Source of the DNA: Cristatella mucedo
Lineage: Eukaryota > Bryozoa > Phylactolaemata > Cristatellidae
Reading direction: 5' to 3'
DNA length: 64,000 nt
Assembly (NCBI GenBank): GCA_009760855.2
Contig: WPIO01000042.1
Span: 1,457,001-1,521,000, forward strand
Part shown: positions 34,098 to 46,386 of the stretch, in pieces
Layout: each line of letters begins with the position of its first letter
How positions within the stretch are numbered: the first letter of the stretch is position 1
The notes under the pieces: model-generated
What the model was told of the DNA's origin: nothing
The model's database searches: none
Seen by the model: the letters and a program-made list of their open reading frames with translations, nothing else
Translations under genes and position numbers: made by a program

Positions 34098-34819
34098 AAT
34101 GAAATGTAATGTATCTCCGTCTGTAACTCTACAAGGCAATAAAGACTACGTGGGTGTTACGCAGGACAGTTTTGCATAGCAAACTCAGAGCTTAAGCGCT
34201 TTTGGTACGCATTCAGTAGCCCACAGATTTCATCTCACGCAACAAAGAGAAGGTAGGAAGCATAGCAGAGTCAGGAGAGCAGTTGAGGTAGGAAATGAGT
34301 AGCATGGAAGTAGCAGCTCAGGACCGCTGACACGGTTGAGCCGTAGTCGGAAGCAAGAGAGCATATGTCGTTGCGTAAGAATCGTGGAAGTGAGTTCCAT
34401 AGTCTAGGACCTGCAGAGCTAACGCTCCGGTCGCCAACGGTCTTTAAACGGAGAAATGGGACTCCTAATTTGTTGTCCATACAGAACCTGATGGCACAAG
34501 GAGTCTGAAACTAGTGCAGCAGTTTAGCTGAGTATGGAATAGCCAAGCCATGGCAGGCCTTGTGGGTCAGCGTAAGAGCTCTGCTCTCTATTCATTGATC
34601 AACCGGCAGCCAACCCATCTTTTTTAGAAAAGAAGTCAAGTGCTCAAACGTCTGAAATTGAAAAACCTAGCCTTGCAGCCATATTCATAGCCAGTTGCAG
34701 TGGTGTAGTTGCTTTTTTTGGTAGCCCAGCCAAAAGGGAATTACAATAATCAAGCTGAGACAGAACTAAAGAGCCAGTTAAATTTTTTCTGCAGGGCACT
34801 GTGGAATACAGCTCCTAAT

Positions 34820-34821
<2 letters not shown>

Positions 34822-34888
<67 letters not shown>

Positions 34889-35018
34889 CATCTATATAGC
34901 GCCCCAAGAGAACTTAATCTCTATTCAGGCGCTTCACATATGCCTCGGGGCTCGAGCCCACGACCTCAGTCAGACCTTGGTCGGGGCGAGCACCTTAAGC
35001 GCTAGACCAAACCATCTT
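34822..35018 (-). mobile_element. SINE family 2 copy with a (TA)n tail, nested in LINE A
   Basis: The reversed SINE (GCGCCCCAAGAGAACTTAAT, B-box complement GGGCTCGAGCCC, AGACCAAACC) is preceded at 34822-34885 by a (TA)n run at its 3' end. The short sequence ATCTTA occurs on both sides (34817 and 35014), a possible target duplication. Confidence 0.8.
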
Positions 35019-35757
35019 AGATAGGGATCGGACGTGATGGCCACCTGTAGAAGTAGTCTTCTGAATAAAGCTTTTAAAATTTAGGTTACTGTCGAAAATA
35101 ACACCTAAATTTCGAGCATGTGGTGATGGTCGCGTAACTGCACCACCCATTAGAAGACCAAAGCCTTTTAATCAAGCCAATCAATTAGAGTGTCCTATGA
35201 ATAGCAGTTCGGTTCTATCGTCATTCAGTTTCAAGAAGTTTTCTGACATCCATGATCGAATGTGGGCATGGCAAGCATTCAGTTAATCAATTGCTGCAGC
35301 AGATTCCGACGGTTTAAATGAAAAACAAAGCTAAGTATCGTCAGCATAAAAGTTATATCCTACTCCACGAGCATTAATCACTTTTACCAGAGGTTGAGTA
35401 TAAACGGAGAACAGCAAGGGACCGAGGACGGACCTTTGAGGGATTCTACAGATGACCCGTCTTGTGTGTGAGAAATGACCTCCAAACGACACGGATTGAA
35501 CACGATCAAATAAGAACGATTTAAATCAATCCAGTGCCCCATCAGCCAAACCGATCGTTGTTCGCGATCGTTTAAGTAGGAGATCGCAATCAACGGTGTC
35601 GGAGGCAGCTAACCGATCTAGTAAAGCTAGGGCAGTGACATTCCCGTTATTGTTACGACATAGAATGTCGTTGTTAACATGAAAGAGAGCATTTTCAGCG
35701 AAGTGCTGCCTCTTGAATCCCGGTTCAAATGTTTCTGACATTTCATTTTTTCACTAC

Positions 35758-36185
35758 GTATGCAGCCGAATTCTAGGAGAACCGGTGATTTCTCGTCACC
35801 GCACATCCGGCCATGACCACAGGTCAGTCCTCGGCACAGCCGGCTACCTCCATCACACCGCAGCCGTCCCGTTCCACGCCAACCGAACCCAGCCCGGTAA
35901 TGTAATGTAATGTATCTCCGTCATTAACTCCACAAAGTCATAAAGACCATGTGGGTGTTACGCAGGAGAGTTTTGTATAGCACACTCACAGCCTAATCGG
36001 CTTTTGGTACGCATTCGGTAGCCAACAGACTTCGTCTCACGCAACAAAGAGAAAGTGGGAAGCATAGCAGAGTCAGGAGAGCAGTTGAGGTAGTGAGTAG
36101 CATAGAAGTAGCAGTTCAGGACCGCTGAAAAAGATGTGCCATAGTCGGCAGTTGGAGAGTAGTTGTCATTGCGTAAGGTACATGT
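35758..36185 (-). mobile_element. second LINE family A 3' piece plus ~135 bp of unknown DNA
   Basis: 35895-36185 repeats the family A tail in reverse (GTAATGTAATGTATCTCCGTC through GTAGTTGTCATTGCGTAAG). 35758-35894 is GC-richer and matches nothing else in the window. Together they interrupt the host LINE. Confidence 0.6.
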
Positions 36186-37159
36186 GCAAGCAGCTGCTTA
36201 GCGACATATTTTCGTGAGTATTTGACAAAAAAAACGAAAAACGAAGCCTGTGTGATAGTTTGCAAGGACCTCTGTATCTAATAACAGCTTTTTAAGTATC
36301 GGTCTAACGATTTTTTGACGTGAAGGACGTGGGTACGACCCCCTAATTCCAAAGAAGCATTAAAAATCTGTTGTGGCAGGGCTAAGTTGATCTGCCAGTC
36401 AAGACCACAAAGATAATGGTAAAGGGTTTTGAAAAAACGAGCTCTTTTTACTACACCTTACTGAGGTAGCCACATCACATGCAGAAACCTCGGAAAACCT
36501 TTTAAGGAAGGTCACAGATTGTGATTCCATAATTGGTTTACTCGGATGGGGCTTTATAGAGGTATGAATGTGCAAATCTTTTTCAGTAAAGAATTCTGAA
36601 AACTTTTCGGCTGAGCCCTTGATATCTGGGGATTCAGACCTCTCAGCATTGGTCAGTAAATCGTTTATTGTCTAATAAATCTGTTGTAGGTCCGACTGGC
36701 AGGAATTCAGTTTTCAAGTGAAAAAAGAAGCCCTGAATTTTATAAACTTCTGGGTTTAAACTCGAAGGTAGTCTTTGAAACTGATGAGATCTGCTTCATA
36801 ACCCAATTTCTTAAAACGACGTTCAAGCCTGCACTTAACGAGGCGCATCTGTTGAAGTTATTTTTTAAATTTAAAGGACTCTCCACGACTCTATACACGG
36901 ATAGAATGAATGGAAGCATGCTTGTCATGAGCACTCCTGAGTGTCATGTTCACAGCATCTGTGAGGGCATCGAGGCTCTCGGTCGAGCTTGGGTGCAGAT
37001 CAAGAAGACCTGCAACACAAGCAGATTAAAAAAATTTGACCATGTCAATTCTTTGTAAGTTACGTCACTTTAAAAGCTCGACGTCACCCTGTAGTACAAG
37101 GGATCAGGAACAGTAAACGAGACCGAACAATGATCCGATAGGGCCAGTGGGCATACCAC

Positions 37160-37570
37160 AAGATAATAATAATAATAATAATAATAATGATAATGCACTT
37201 GATAAAGCGCCATCAGAGAACTCAATCTCTTTCTAGGCTATTTACATTTGCTGCAAAAGTAAACGTAATTGAATGGTGAGTAATATCATGCTTGGTAAAC
37301 AACATGAATAACATGGTTAGGGGTGACATGCACAGAGTCAGCATGCAAATGTGGTTAGTGGCCGCATGCACAGTGTCAGCACGCATAAGCACACGAAGGA
37401 CGAATCACAGAGACCCACTAAATGCTGTCCTAAATAGGTGTGTTTTCAAGTTCTTTTCAAATGTGGTCACGTCAGGGGACGTTCTGACGCAAGTCGAGAG
37501 GGAGTTCCATGCTTTGGGAGCATTCGAGCTAAATGCACGTTCTCCAAAGGATTTTAGGTTTGTACGAGGT
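37160..37570 (-). mobile_element. LINE family B 3' fragment nested in LINE A
   Basis: It starts with (AAT)n at 37165 and the stem-loop (GCGCCATCAGAGAACTCAAT), and ends in the C-terminal region near TTTAGGTTTGTACGAGGT. CAGTGGG occurs just outside both sides (about 37145 and 37571), a plausible target duplication. Confidence 0.8.
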
Positions 37571-39318
37571 CAGTGGGGAAGACAGCCTTGGTGATCACGA
37601 GATCTAGAATAAGGCAACCGACGTGGGTGGTATGATCAACGTGTTGGACTAAACCAAAATTCTCCGGCCAGTTAAGAAAAGAGCGGACCTGGCTGTTGCT
37701 AGGGTTCTCAACGTGAATATTAGTCTCCAGCAATCAGTAACGGCCTGTCACACAAAAATATCTTAGCTAGGACTCTGAAAACTCCTCTCTAAACAAGTTT
37801 AGACCGCCAGAAGGAGGCCGGTAAATCACAACAGTGAGAAGCATTGTCTTCTGTGAGGACCTGATTGCAATTGATTCAAACGACGGCTCACGTGAATAAA
37901 TGCACATCTTATAGCCAAACGATTCACGAACAATAATTGCAACGCCGCCACTAACCTCGGCAGAACACATGGACTGATAGAATGAGAACCCGGGTGGGGT
38001 GGTTTCAGATATACAGCTGCTTGAACAAGGCGGCATCCAAGTTTCGATCAGCAGAAATGCATCTACCCTCTCCCGAACCACCTGATCGTGGATAAGTAAC
38101 CCCTTGGATTTTAGTGAGCTGGCATTTAGTAGGCAGAATTTAAGAGGCTGCCTAACAACTGCGAGACCTAGATGAAATGACTTGAATTCAAGACTGTGTG
38201 TGGCGGGCCCGGCAGACGAGGGCTGTCGAATTTAAATGGCAACATGCAGTGTCAGCACACATAAGCACATAAAGGACCAATCTCAGGGACCCGCTAAATG
38301 CTGTCATAAATAGGTTCATTTTGAATTTAGTATTTTTTTGAATTTATTTAAATGCCGTCAAGACAGGGGCTCTCGTGACTCAAGTCGGCAGTGTTACAGG
38401 CTTTGGGAGCATAGGAACTAAATGCAGGGTCTCCGAAGGATTTGAGGTATAAACGAGGTCTAGGTAAACAGTTGCATTCCGAAAAGTAGTGGTGCGATGC
38501 TTGGCTTGGTGGGACAGTGGATGTGATAGGTTGGCGGGAGCCAAAGAATGAAGTGCCCTAAAAGTGAGCGACAAAATCTTGAAGTCAATGCCTTACTCGA
38601 CTGTTAGGCAGAGCTGGTCGGCTAAAAGGGTGCGATGTGGCAACTGGGACGCTCACGACAGACAAGCCTAGCTGCAGAGCTTTGCACCAGTTGAAAGCAC
38701 TTGAATGCACAGGCCGTTACACTAGTTTCATAAGACAAGACTGGATGTAACAAATGCATGGGAGAACTTAAATGCTGTATCCACATCTAAAAATGCCCAA
38801 ATTTTACCAATATGATCTAGCTGAAAGTAGGCAGACTTGATTGAGGATCTGATATGGTCGTCTAACACTAGGTCACTTGGGAATGTGGCACTTGGATTTC
38901 GTGCAGATTCTCGACAGGAGATACGCCGGCAGAGGCGATTTTGAGAGTTAGCCTTTCCAGTTTCTGAAGCACGCGTGGTTTGCCCCTAACTGAAAAGTTA
39001 GTTTTAACATCATTCAATATAAGAAAACTAGCTGCCATCCTCGTGCGGATGACATTAATTCATGTAGCAAGGGAATTAAGAGAATTCTACACGTGGGAGG
39101 GCTCGAATGGATCAAAGCAAAGGTAAACCTGAGTGTCAGCTGAATAGTGGTGTAAGGCTAGATTGTGCTTGGCAATCACAAGAAGAAGAAGAAGTGAATA
39201 GACCATGAAAAGGACAGGACGAAGCACGATTGAGGTACCTCTGAGGTACCCTATATTTCAGAGGTTCCTCGGATGATCTTTGTCCATTCACATCAATACT
39301 CGGGATCCCACACTGAGA

Positions 39319-40559
39319 CCAAGAACTGGCGTGGTTTAAATCCTACTTGTCTGATCGTGTTCAATCCGTGTCGTGTGCGGGTCAGGTCTCAGACATGAGA
39401 AGGGTCACCTGTGGAGTCCCTCAAGGGTCTGTACTCGGTCCCTTGCTGTTCTCCATTTATACACTACCTCTGGGAAAAGTGATTGAGGCCCATGGAATAG
39501 GATATCACTTCTATGCTGACGATACTCAGTTGTATTTGTCATTAAAACCGTCGGAATCTGCTGCAGCAACTAAAAAACTGATTGCTTGCCTTGCCGATAT
39601 TCGATCCTGGATGTCGGAAAACTTCCTGAAATCAAATGACGATAAAACCGAACTGCTTCTCATAGGACACCCTAAGCGTGTGGCTGGATTAAAAGGCTTT
39701 GCTGTTCTAACAGGCGATGCTATTGTGCGACCTTCACCACGTGCTCGTAATCTAGGTGTCGTGTTCGACAGCTGCCTCAATTTCAAAAGCTTCATTCAGA
39801 AGACTGCATCTACAGCTAGCCAACATATCCGATCCCATTCCAAGATTAGAAGCTGTCTCTCACTGTGGCTTGTAAAACATTTGACTAGCTCTTTAGTTCT
39901 GTCTCGGCTTGATTATTGTAATTCCCTTTTGGCTGGGCTGCTAAATAAAGCTATTATGCCACTACTGCGGACTATGAATATGGCTGCAAGGCTGGTCTTC
40001 AACTCCCAGCGGTTTAAGCACGTGTCACCTCTGCTGAAAGAGCTAGGATGGTTGCCGGTTGAGCAAAGAATACAGAGCAAAGTTCTTATGCTGACCCACA
40101 AGGTCCGCCACGGCTTGGCTCCTTCGTACCTAGCTCAACTGCTTCATCAGTTTTAGCCTGTTCGCGCGCTCAGGTCCTGTGTGGACAATAAATTAGCTGT
40201 CCCATTCCTCCGCTTAAAGACAGTTGGCGACAAAAGCTTTAGTTCTGCAGGTCCTAGACTGTGGAACTCGCTTCCACAATTCTTACGCAACGACATCTAC
40301 TCTGCAACTGCCGACTATGGCACATTTTTTTCAGCGGTCCTGAACTGCTACTTCTATGCTACTCACTACCTCAACTGCTCTCCTGACTCTGCTATGCTTC
40401 CCACTTTCTCTTTGTTGCGTGAGACGAAGTCTGTTGGGTACCGAATGCGTACCGAAAGCCGCTTAGGCTGTGAGTGTGCTATACAAAACTCTCCTGCGTA
40501 ACACCCACATGGTCTTTATGACTTTGTGGAGTTACTGACGGAGATACATTACACTACAT
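39319..40559 (+). pseudogene. LINE family A 5'-truncated copy, nearly intact RT frame with one nonsense codon
   Basis: One frame is open from 39319 to 40503 except for a single TAG at 40154-40156, where the copy at 7207-8340 reads CAG (glutamine). It encodes [16 protein letters not shown]-like sequence, [20 protein letters not shown], the catalytic [37 protein letters not shown] and the C-terminus ending in CAIQNSPA. This is followed by a 3' untranslated tail ending in ACATTACACTACA. The copy lacks the endonuclease and RT fingers. Being the least damaged family A copy, it is probably the youngest here. Its insertion into the family B element is flanked by GACC on both sides. Confidence 0.9.
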
Positions 40560-40970
40560 AGGACCTGAATCATCACAATGGAGTGTCAGTAAATCCCAGG
40601 CGAGATGAGAGTCAGATTTCAGGAAGGACTCTGTGAAGCAAAACAAGCTGATATACTCCACTCGTGTCTATCTGCATTCCAAAGTAGGGCGTTGTACCCG
40701 GAGTGATTAGCTCTATACCATTCTTGAACTTACTAGCAAGGTTTGGAGTTTTAATGAATGTGCAGTTGGTCTGCCACTACCCGTTCCAGTGTCTTTAAAA
40801 AGAGCGGTCGTTGGGTGACTTGGCGTAAGCTCTGTCGGCGTAGTGTTACTTTCTTGAGCAGTAGCATGGCTACAGTTTTTTTGAGAGGTGCTGGGACATG
40901 ACGAGAGGCTAACGACATACTAACTATGTTAGTTATGTTTGGCAGCAGCAGATTAATGCATCATATAAGC

Positions 40971-41369
40971 AGTGTAGTTTGGTTGCACAGCAGAGAGCCA
41001 GCCGATGCCCAACACCGACAATTTATTCCCAACACACGGAGCCCAAGAGGGCATGGCTCCCGTCAGCCCCTGCCCTCACACGACTCGCCTCCCCTGGTCG
41101 ACTCCGATGACTCATCGACCACAACGGTGCACTGGCCGACCCTGATGGTGAATCCACCATCTGGCCACCAGCTGGTTACCAGCCTGTGTCCATACCACAT
41201 CACAGGCGGACCACAGCTGTGCACCGGCCCCTCTCGGGGGTGCTTCTTACAGCTCACCAGTGGTTTATCAGACATACAATACATACATGCGAACTACACG
41301 CTCCCTTGACCTTACGGTCACAAGTCAGGAGCCGGCATACAATATATACATACATACGTACATACGAAC
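40971..41369. other. unknown ~400-bp insert in LINE B
   Basis: GC-richer than its flanks and absent from the other family B copies. It ends in TACATAC-type repeats. Frames across it show no known family. Confidence 0.5.
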
Positions 41370-41819
41370 TACAAGCAGGACAGTAGGAATACGGTCCAAA
41401 GGACTAGTTGTCTTCTTTGTTTGGGATATGAAATTCAGGACGAAGTCACAAGTGACCTCCTTGAACGTAGACATTGAGGTGCTACAAAGAATTGAGGGAC
41501 AGCGTACCAGCGGATAATGCATAGTAGGGATGGTCTTGTCTGTCTTCTGGACAAAGCTAGAGAAGCGATCAGCTAGATCTCAGCCTGTGGATCGAGACTC
41601 CTTTGGGGTCGAACGAACCTTTCACAAGGGTCGCCTAAGACCATAGGAAAGCAAGCAACATTTCCACAATTCGCACACAATATGTCAATGATTGGGGGTA
41701 GCCACAACATGAAGAACTGTGTTCAAGGGTCGTGCCATTAGGAAGGTTGAGAACTACTGGGCTAGATCATCGCAGGAATCATTTGTTAAGGAGCTAACCT
41801 GGGAGCGGTTGAGATTGTT

Positions 41820-42490
41820 GATCGCAGATGGCCACATCAGCTCCACAGTCAAGTCGGCTTTCACCACCATAACAGCTCAAATTAGGGCTGGCTCGCACAA
41901 CATCGAAACTGGTCCATGCAGTTGTGACATCTCGACTGCTATAACTCACTGCATGCTGGTCTACCGGCGTGTACAAAAACTCCAGCTGATTTAACGTACT
42001 CTTTCGTATAGCGACAGAAGAGCCTGTACTTCTATCACCACTGCTTGCAGTATCGATAAAGTATCGCACGCCACTGGATTCGAACCCACTATCTCGGCAG
42101 CATGGTCATGAAAAGCAACTGCCTTACCTAGTGTGCCATCACGGCTCACCGTCAAGTACATTTGCTTACATATGGTGCAAAACTCGGCAGCTAGGCTAGT
42201 CTGTCGTGAACGTCGAAGATACCTCATCGTATCTAACATCCTGCACTGGCTTCCAATCAAGTCGCAAGTATGTTGACTTAAGTTTCTGTGGCAAACTTTC
42301 AGGCTCTTTCATTCTCAGGCTCCAACTTATCAGAACTACTCTTGCTACTAGACGAAGCAAGTTACAAGTTAACAGCTGTCAGCTGTTCTGACTAGAACCT
42401 TTACCTTGTTCCAATTTCAAAACCGTTTCGAGACCGTACCGTTAGTTCCTGTGCTCCCAAAGCCTGGGACACATAAGCTTAAAGGGCATC
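41820..42490 (+). mobile_element. LINE family B C-terminal fragment split by a SINE
   Basis: GGCCACATCAGCTCCACAGTC begins the match, and TGGTGCAAAACTCGGCAGCT with CTTGCACTGG-type sequence resumes after the SINE at 41985-42149. Strongly diverged. Confidence 0.7.
41985..42149 (-). mobile_element. SINE family 1 copy nested in LINE B
   Basis: Reversed family 1 sequence: CAGCTGATTTAACG...GCGACAGAAGAGCC, B-box complement GGATTCGAACCC, and head complement GTGTGCCATCACGGCTCAC. Confidence 0.85.
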
Positions 42491-42493
42491 TCA

Positions 42494-43008
42494 TTAGGTC
42501 CGTGCGGTTCGTCCGTTGTGTCCTTCGAGTTCACAGATCGCGATCGAACTATTGCTTTAGTAAGAATGGGCACAAGTTTACGTAGTTTTCAGTACAGAAT
42601 GCTGAAAGTCCAGATAGTGAGACATCAGAATTGGTTTGTCTTTTATACAGTATTGGTTCTGACCGGTAGGACTCCATTAGGAGTTTTTGGACCCCTGGCT
42701 TTTTCAAGCTCCCTGGTGTAGCTTCGAAACGTTTTAATTTGACTAGATCGTTAGGTCCATGAGGTTCGTCCGTTGTGTCCTTTGAGTTCACAGATCGCGA
42801 TCGAACTATTGCTTTAGTAAGAATGGGCACAAGTTTACGTAGTTTTCAGTACAGAAGGCTGAAAGTCCAGGGAGTGAGACATCAGAATTGATTTGTCTTT
42901 TATACTGCATTGGTTCTGACCGGGAGGACTCCATTAGGAGTTCTTGGACCCCTGGCTTTTCCAAGTTCCCTGGTGTAGCTTCGAAATGTTTTAAATTGAC
43001 TAGATTGT
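42494..43008. repeat. tandem duplication, 257-bp unit, two copies
   Basis: Copies start with TTAGGTCC at 42494 and 42751 and share nearly all of their length (for example CAGATCGCGATCGAACTATT and GGGCACAAGTTTACGTAGTT). They differ at roughly 15-20 positions. The unit matches no other block in the window. Confidence 0.9.
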
Positions 43009-43009
43009 C

Positions 43010-43900
43010 CTCAGACCAAAACTTCTAAAAGCTGAGTTTAAGCCTGTGCTTAACACGCTGCTTCTATTGTCAAATGAAAGGAATCGCCAGACTGGTGTAA
43101 GGACAGAATGCTAGTATAGGCCTCTTAATTGTCTGATTGCAGCATCAGTGAGGGTGGCAAGGCTGTTCGGCGAGCCTCGCAGATCAAGAAGACCTGCCTC
43201 ACATGCAAACTAAAATATTTGACTCGGGTCAATACTTTTTTAAATTATATTGCAGGACGAACTCGACGTTACCCTGCAGCAAACTGAGCAAGAACGAGAC
43301 AAGACAAGCGATGACCTGAGAGAGTAGGGGCCTCTTCTTCCTCGAGGGTACACATTAGTGATGAGATCCAAGATAAGGCCACAGACTTGAGTATTATTAA
43401 CTTATTGAACAAAATCAAAGTTCTCCTGTCACGTAATATGTCCTTGCTGCTGCTAGGGTTGTCAACTTGAATGTTCGAGACTCCGGCGATGAATAACCGC
43501 GTCAACACACAAAACATCTCCAAAAACTCTTCTATAAACGAGTTTAGAAAGTCGCACAGTCGAGGTCAGTATGCCGCGGCAGTGAGAGGCATTGTTTTCA
43601 TGAGGACCTGATTGCAACTTATTGAAATGATGGCTCATGCACACTGACTTGCAACTGATGTCTTGTAGCCAAACTAGTCGGGGGCAAGTAACACTAGCAA
43701 CCCAATACCAACCTTGTCAGACCGCATGGACTATGAGAATTAAAGCACGGTTGAGGTGTTCTTAGATACCTAGCTACCAAGGGACAGTTTGATGGTAAAC
43801 CCTAGCTCACCAACGAGCCGACTTTCAAGGCAGAATTTATGTGGCTGTCCCAATAACTGGGTTGGCAGCGATTAATTAATCAGCTTGCATTCCAGTAGGC
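43010..43900 (-). mobile_element. LINE family A endonuclease/linker region, very diverged
   Basis: The text parallels 36800-38100 in reverse (GAGTTTAAGCCTGTGCTTAA, GATCAAGAAGACCTGC, AACTCGACGTTACCCTG). No open frame remains. Confidence 0.6.
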
Positions 43901-44589
43901 ACATAGCCAGGCCGGCAGACATGGGCGGTAGCTTTGCACTCATAGCTGTTGATATGACGAACACATTGCAGAGAGGTTCTTACTGACTTGCCACAGGCCG
44001 ACCGGTAGGATTTGACTTATGGCGACATTGCACTGTATGCTATGGAGGGGCTATTTTGAGTAGCATATCCGAGGTCTTATCATGAGCAGTCACATATCGA
44101 GGGAATACCGGAATGCTTCACGAATAAGTTCGGTCAAGGTCCACTTTCAGCAACATGTGGAAGGTCTCTAGGCTCGCAGGAATTATGGACCTGAATCCAG
44201 GGCATCAGCATTATAGCTATGCCCAATACATCTCAGTCCGTCCTACAATAAGTTGCATTCGAGTGAAGAACTCGATCGCATACAAAAGAATTATATTTAG
44301 AAAAACTGCCTAAATACACAGCATTAGCCGCAACTTGCATACCTAGGTTGGGTATACATGTCGAAGAAGCCATTCCAAATCATGCCACCAGTTTATTAAT
44401 ATGCACTAATCAGTGCAAAAGCACAGCCCACAGAGGTTGACGAGTGTTGGTACTCGACACACACAGCTCACAGCCGGTAAAGCACGAAACAGCACAAGCT
44501 ATCTCACTTCGACAGCATCTAGGTTCGCAAGTGGATGCATCATCACGGAAGCTCGCCGACCCAGGCTCGGCAGCGAAACAGAGCTTGAA

Positions 44590-44720
44590 AGGTCAATTAT
44601 ATAACAATAATGCATTTGATATAGCATCCTCAGATAACTCAAATTTCTTTCCAGGCACTTTACATTTGTTGCAAAGGATCGAAGTGGTAGCATGCTCAAT
44701 AAACAGTAAGAATAACAATT
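44590..44720 (-). mobile_element. LINE family B 3'-tail fragment
   Basis: Reversed tail: AACAATAATGCATTTGATAT, then CAGGCACTTTACATTTGTTG, ending near AATAAACAGTAAGAATAAC. Confidence 0.75.
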
Positions 44721-46249
44721 GAAGAGAAGAAGACTTGAAGTGCTGCCGTGGACGAAGCGATAGCTAGGTACCGGTCAAACCAAAAGACTGCCATGGTCAT
44801 GCAGCAAGGGTATACCAGGTGCCTAAAAGGATCATGCCCAATAGGCCTGTTTCCTTATCTCTTGACTGTTGGGCAACAGTTCCACAACGGCAACTGGACA
44901 CGAGTACAAACAGGCGATTCTCTCTAGGCATTGTGCCCAAACCCGAAAAGGAAACGTCGACTCTCTGTGGTGATTAAAAAAATGAAGATAACGTGCAGAT
45001 ATCCGGATATGCAACCAGCGAAGTTTAAGGCATTTGGTCCTTGTATCCATTGTAAAGCAAAAATGTTGCTAGTAACTAGCCACGAGTGGACAAATCCGAT
45101 GTGATGAAGCATCTGGCCTCGACCTGCAACAATTAGCCAAAGAAGAGAATTGATCGCCGGCAAGAAACGAGGAGATGCACAGCATGGAATCACAAAGGCA
45201 AGAGTGGGGTGTGTGTGTGTGTGTGTGCAAGACTTGACAAAAAACATACCTGTATCCGTCTGTCACAACGAGCGCCGTGGTACAGCTTGCTTTCTAAAGC
45301 TAGGTCATCATCAGACAGCCAATTCATCCTAACGCGAGCAGCAACGACGTCTCAGGCTCCCTAAACACAGCAACAAGAGGAGAAATTAATGGCTTGATCC
45401 GCACGAGCTTCTCAGAGCCTGCTTACAATCAGTCGGCCAGTGTATTCAACCGACATACTCGAAGCACCAACGTCTCAGGCCTGGCACATGCATGCGAGCA
45501 TCACACACAAACATAGCCGAGACATTGAAGACTTGTTTATAAAACTATGGGTATACACGTTATGCACACTCGAGGGCAACCCATTATTTTTAGGGGCAGT
45601 AGGCCTTTGACCGTGAGACATTAGACTGATGCTTGAAGATCGAACTTGCGTTAAAGCATCTTACACGACGGCATTTTCAGAAACCAGTGTAAACAGAAAA
45701 ATAACAAAATTGCATCTTCGACCCTTGTAATTCCTTTAACAGTGACAAATATTCTTCAAACTGTATATGGCCTGGAAAATGACAACAGTGTGATTTCAGA
45801 CGGAATTAATGACTTGCCAAGTAGCATGAAAACAACAGTGCAGTGGCTATCGTTATTTTCTCACTTCAAGCAAACCGAAATGCTAACGACTATTGAGTGG
45901 ACTGCCTTTCAGAAAGGATCAAATGTGGACTGCCTCAAACGGGATTTAATTATGCTGCAATTGCTAAAGTGCTTGCTCTTAACTAACAAGGTCGTGGGTT
46001 TGAGCCCCTTTAGCAGGCGATCTTTTTTGCCCTCAAGTGGAAAGTAAATAGCCGTCAAGGTCTGCTACCCCTTTACAAATAAGGCTGTGGAATCAACAAA
46101 ACATTCAAATTTCCAAGTAATGGAACATACAAGAGGCCAAACATAATGCCGATTATGGCTTCATCAGGGTATGCTAAGTGACTAGACAGGGGTTAGTCTT
46201 TTTAAGCAAGTTATATCTGCAAAAATAGACATCTGATCAGAATTTTAAA
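44721..46249. other. unassigned interval
   Basis: No gene recognised. It contains a short (GT)8 at about 45212-45228 and a tRNA-like B-box trace (GTGGGTTTGAGCCCC) near 45992, possibly an old SINE. Confidence 0.4.
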
Positions 46250-46386
46250 TATAATTCATTTATATAGCACCCCAAGAGAACCTAATCACTATTCAGGCGC
46301 TGCACATATGCCTCGAGGCTCGAGCCCACGACCTCAGTCGGACCTTGGTCGGGGCGAGCCCCTTAACCACTAGACCAAACCAGCTC
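46250..46386 (-). mobile_element. SINE family 2 copy
   Basis: Reversed family 2: TATATAGCACCCCAAGAGAA, GCCTCGAGGCTCGAGCCCAC and GACCAAACCAGCTC. Both the tRNA-like head and the tail are present. Confidence 0.85.

Larger units (their letters stand above)
34098..38225 (-). mobile_element. LINE family A long copy (~4.1 kb span) with nested insertions
   Basis: On the minus strand the parts are in LINE order. The AP-endonuclease domain is at 38120-37571 (VDAFLLIETWMPP, GGVAIIVRESFGYKM, TVVIYRPPSGGLN). The endonuclease-RT linker and RT start lie at 37150-36186. The RT core is at 35757-35019 and the C-terminal region and 3' tail at 34820-34098 (PFLRLKTVGDRSVSSAGPRL). Three insertions split it: a SINE with a TA tail (34822-35018), a second family A 3' piece with unknown flanking DNA (about 35758-36185), and a family B tail (37160-37570). 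Stops and frameshifts are frequent. The continuity of the pieces is inferred from their order and from junctions that fit other copies. Confidence 0.7.
38226..41640 (-). mobile_element. LINE family B copy interrupted by a LINE A insertion
   Basis: 38226-39318 carries the reversed C-terminal and RT parts (CATTTTCGGAATG region near 38480, SHPLSHQAKHRTT frame). 40560-40970 and 41370-41640 continue toward the RT start (reversed SQTKKTTSPLDRIPT at 41450-41390). The family A copy 39319-40559 lies between them in opposite orientation, and about 400 bp of unknown DNA lies at 40971-41369. Confidence 0.75.
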
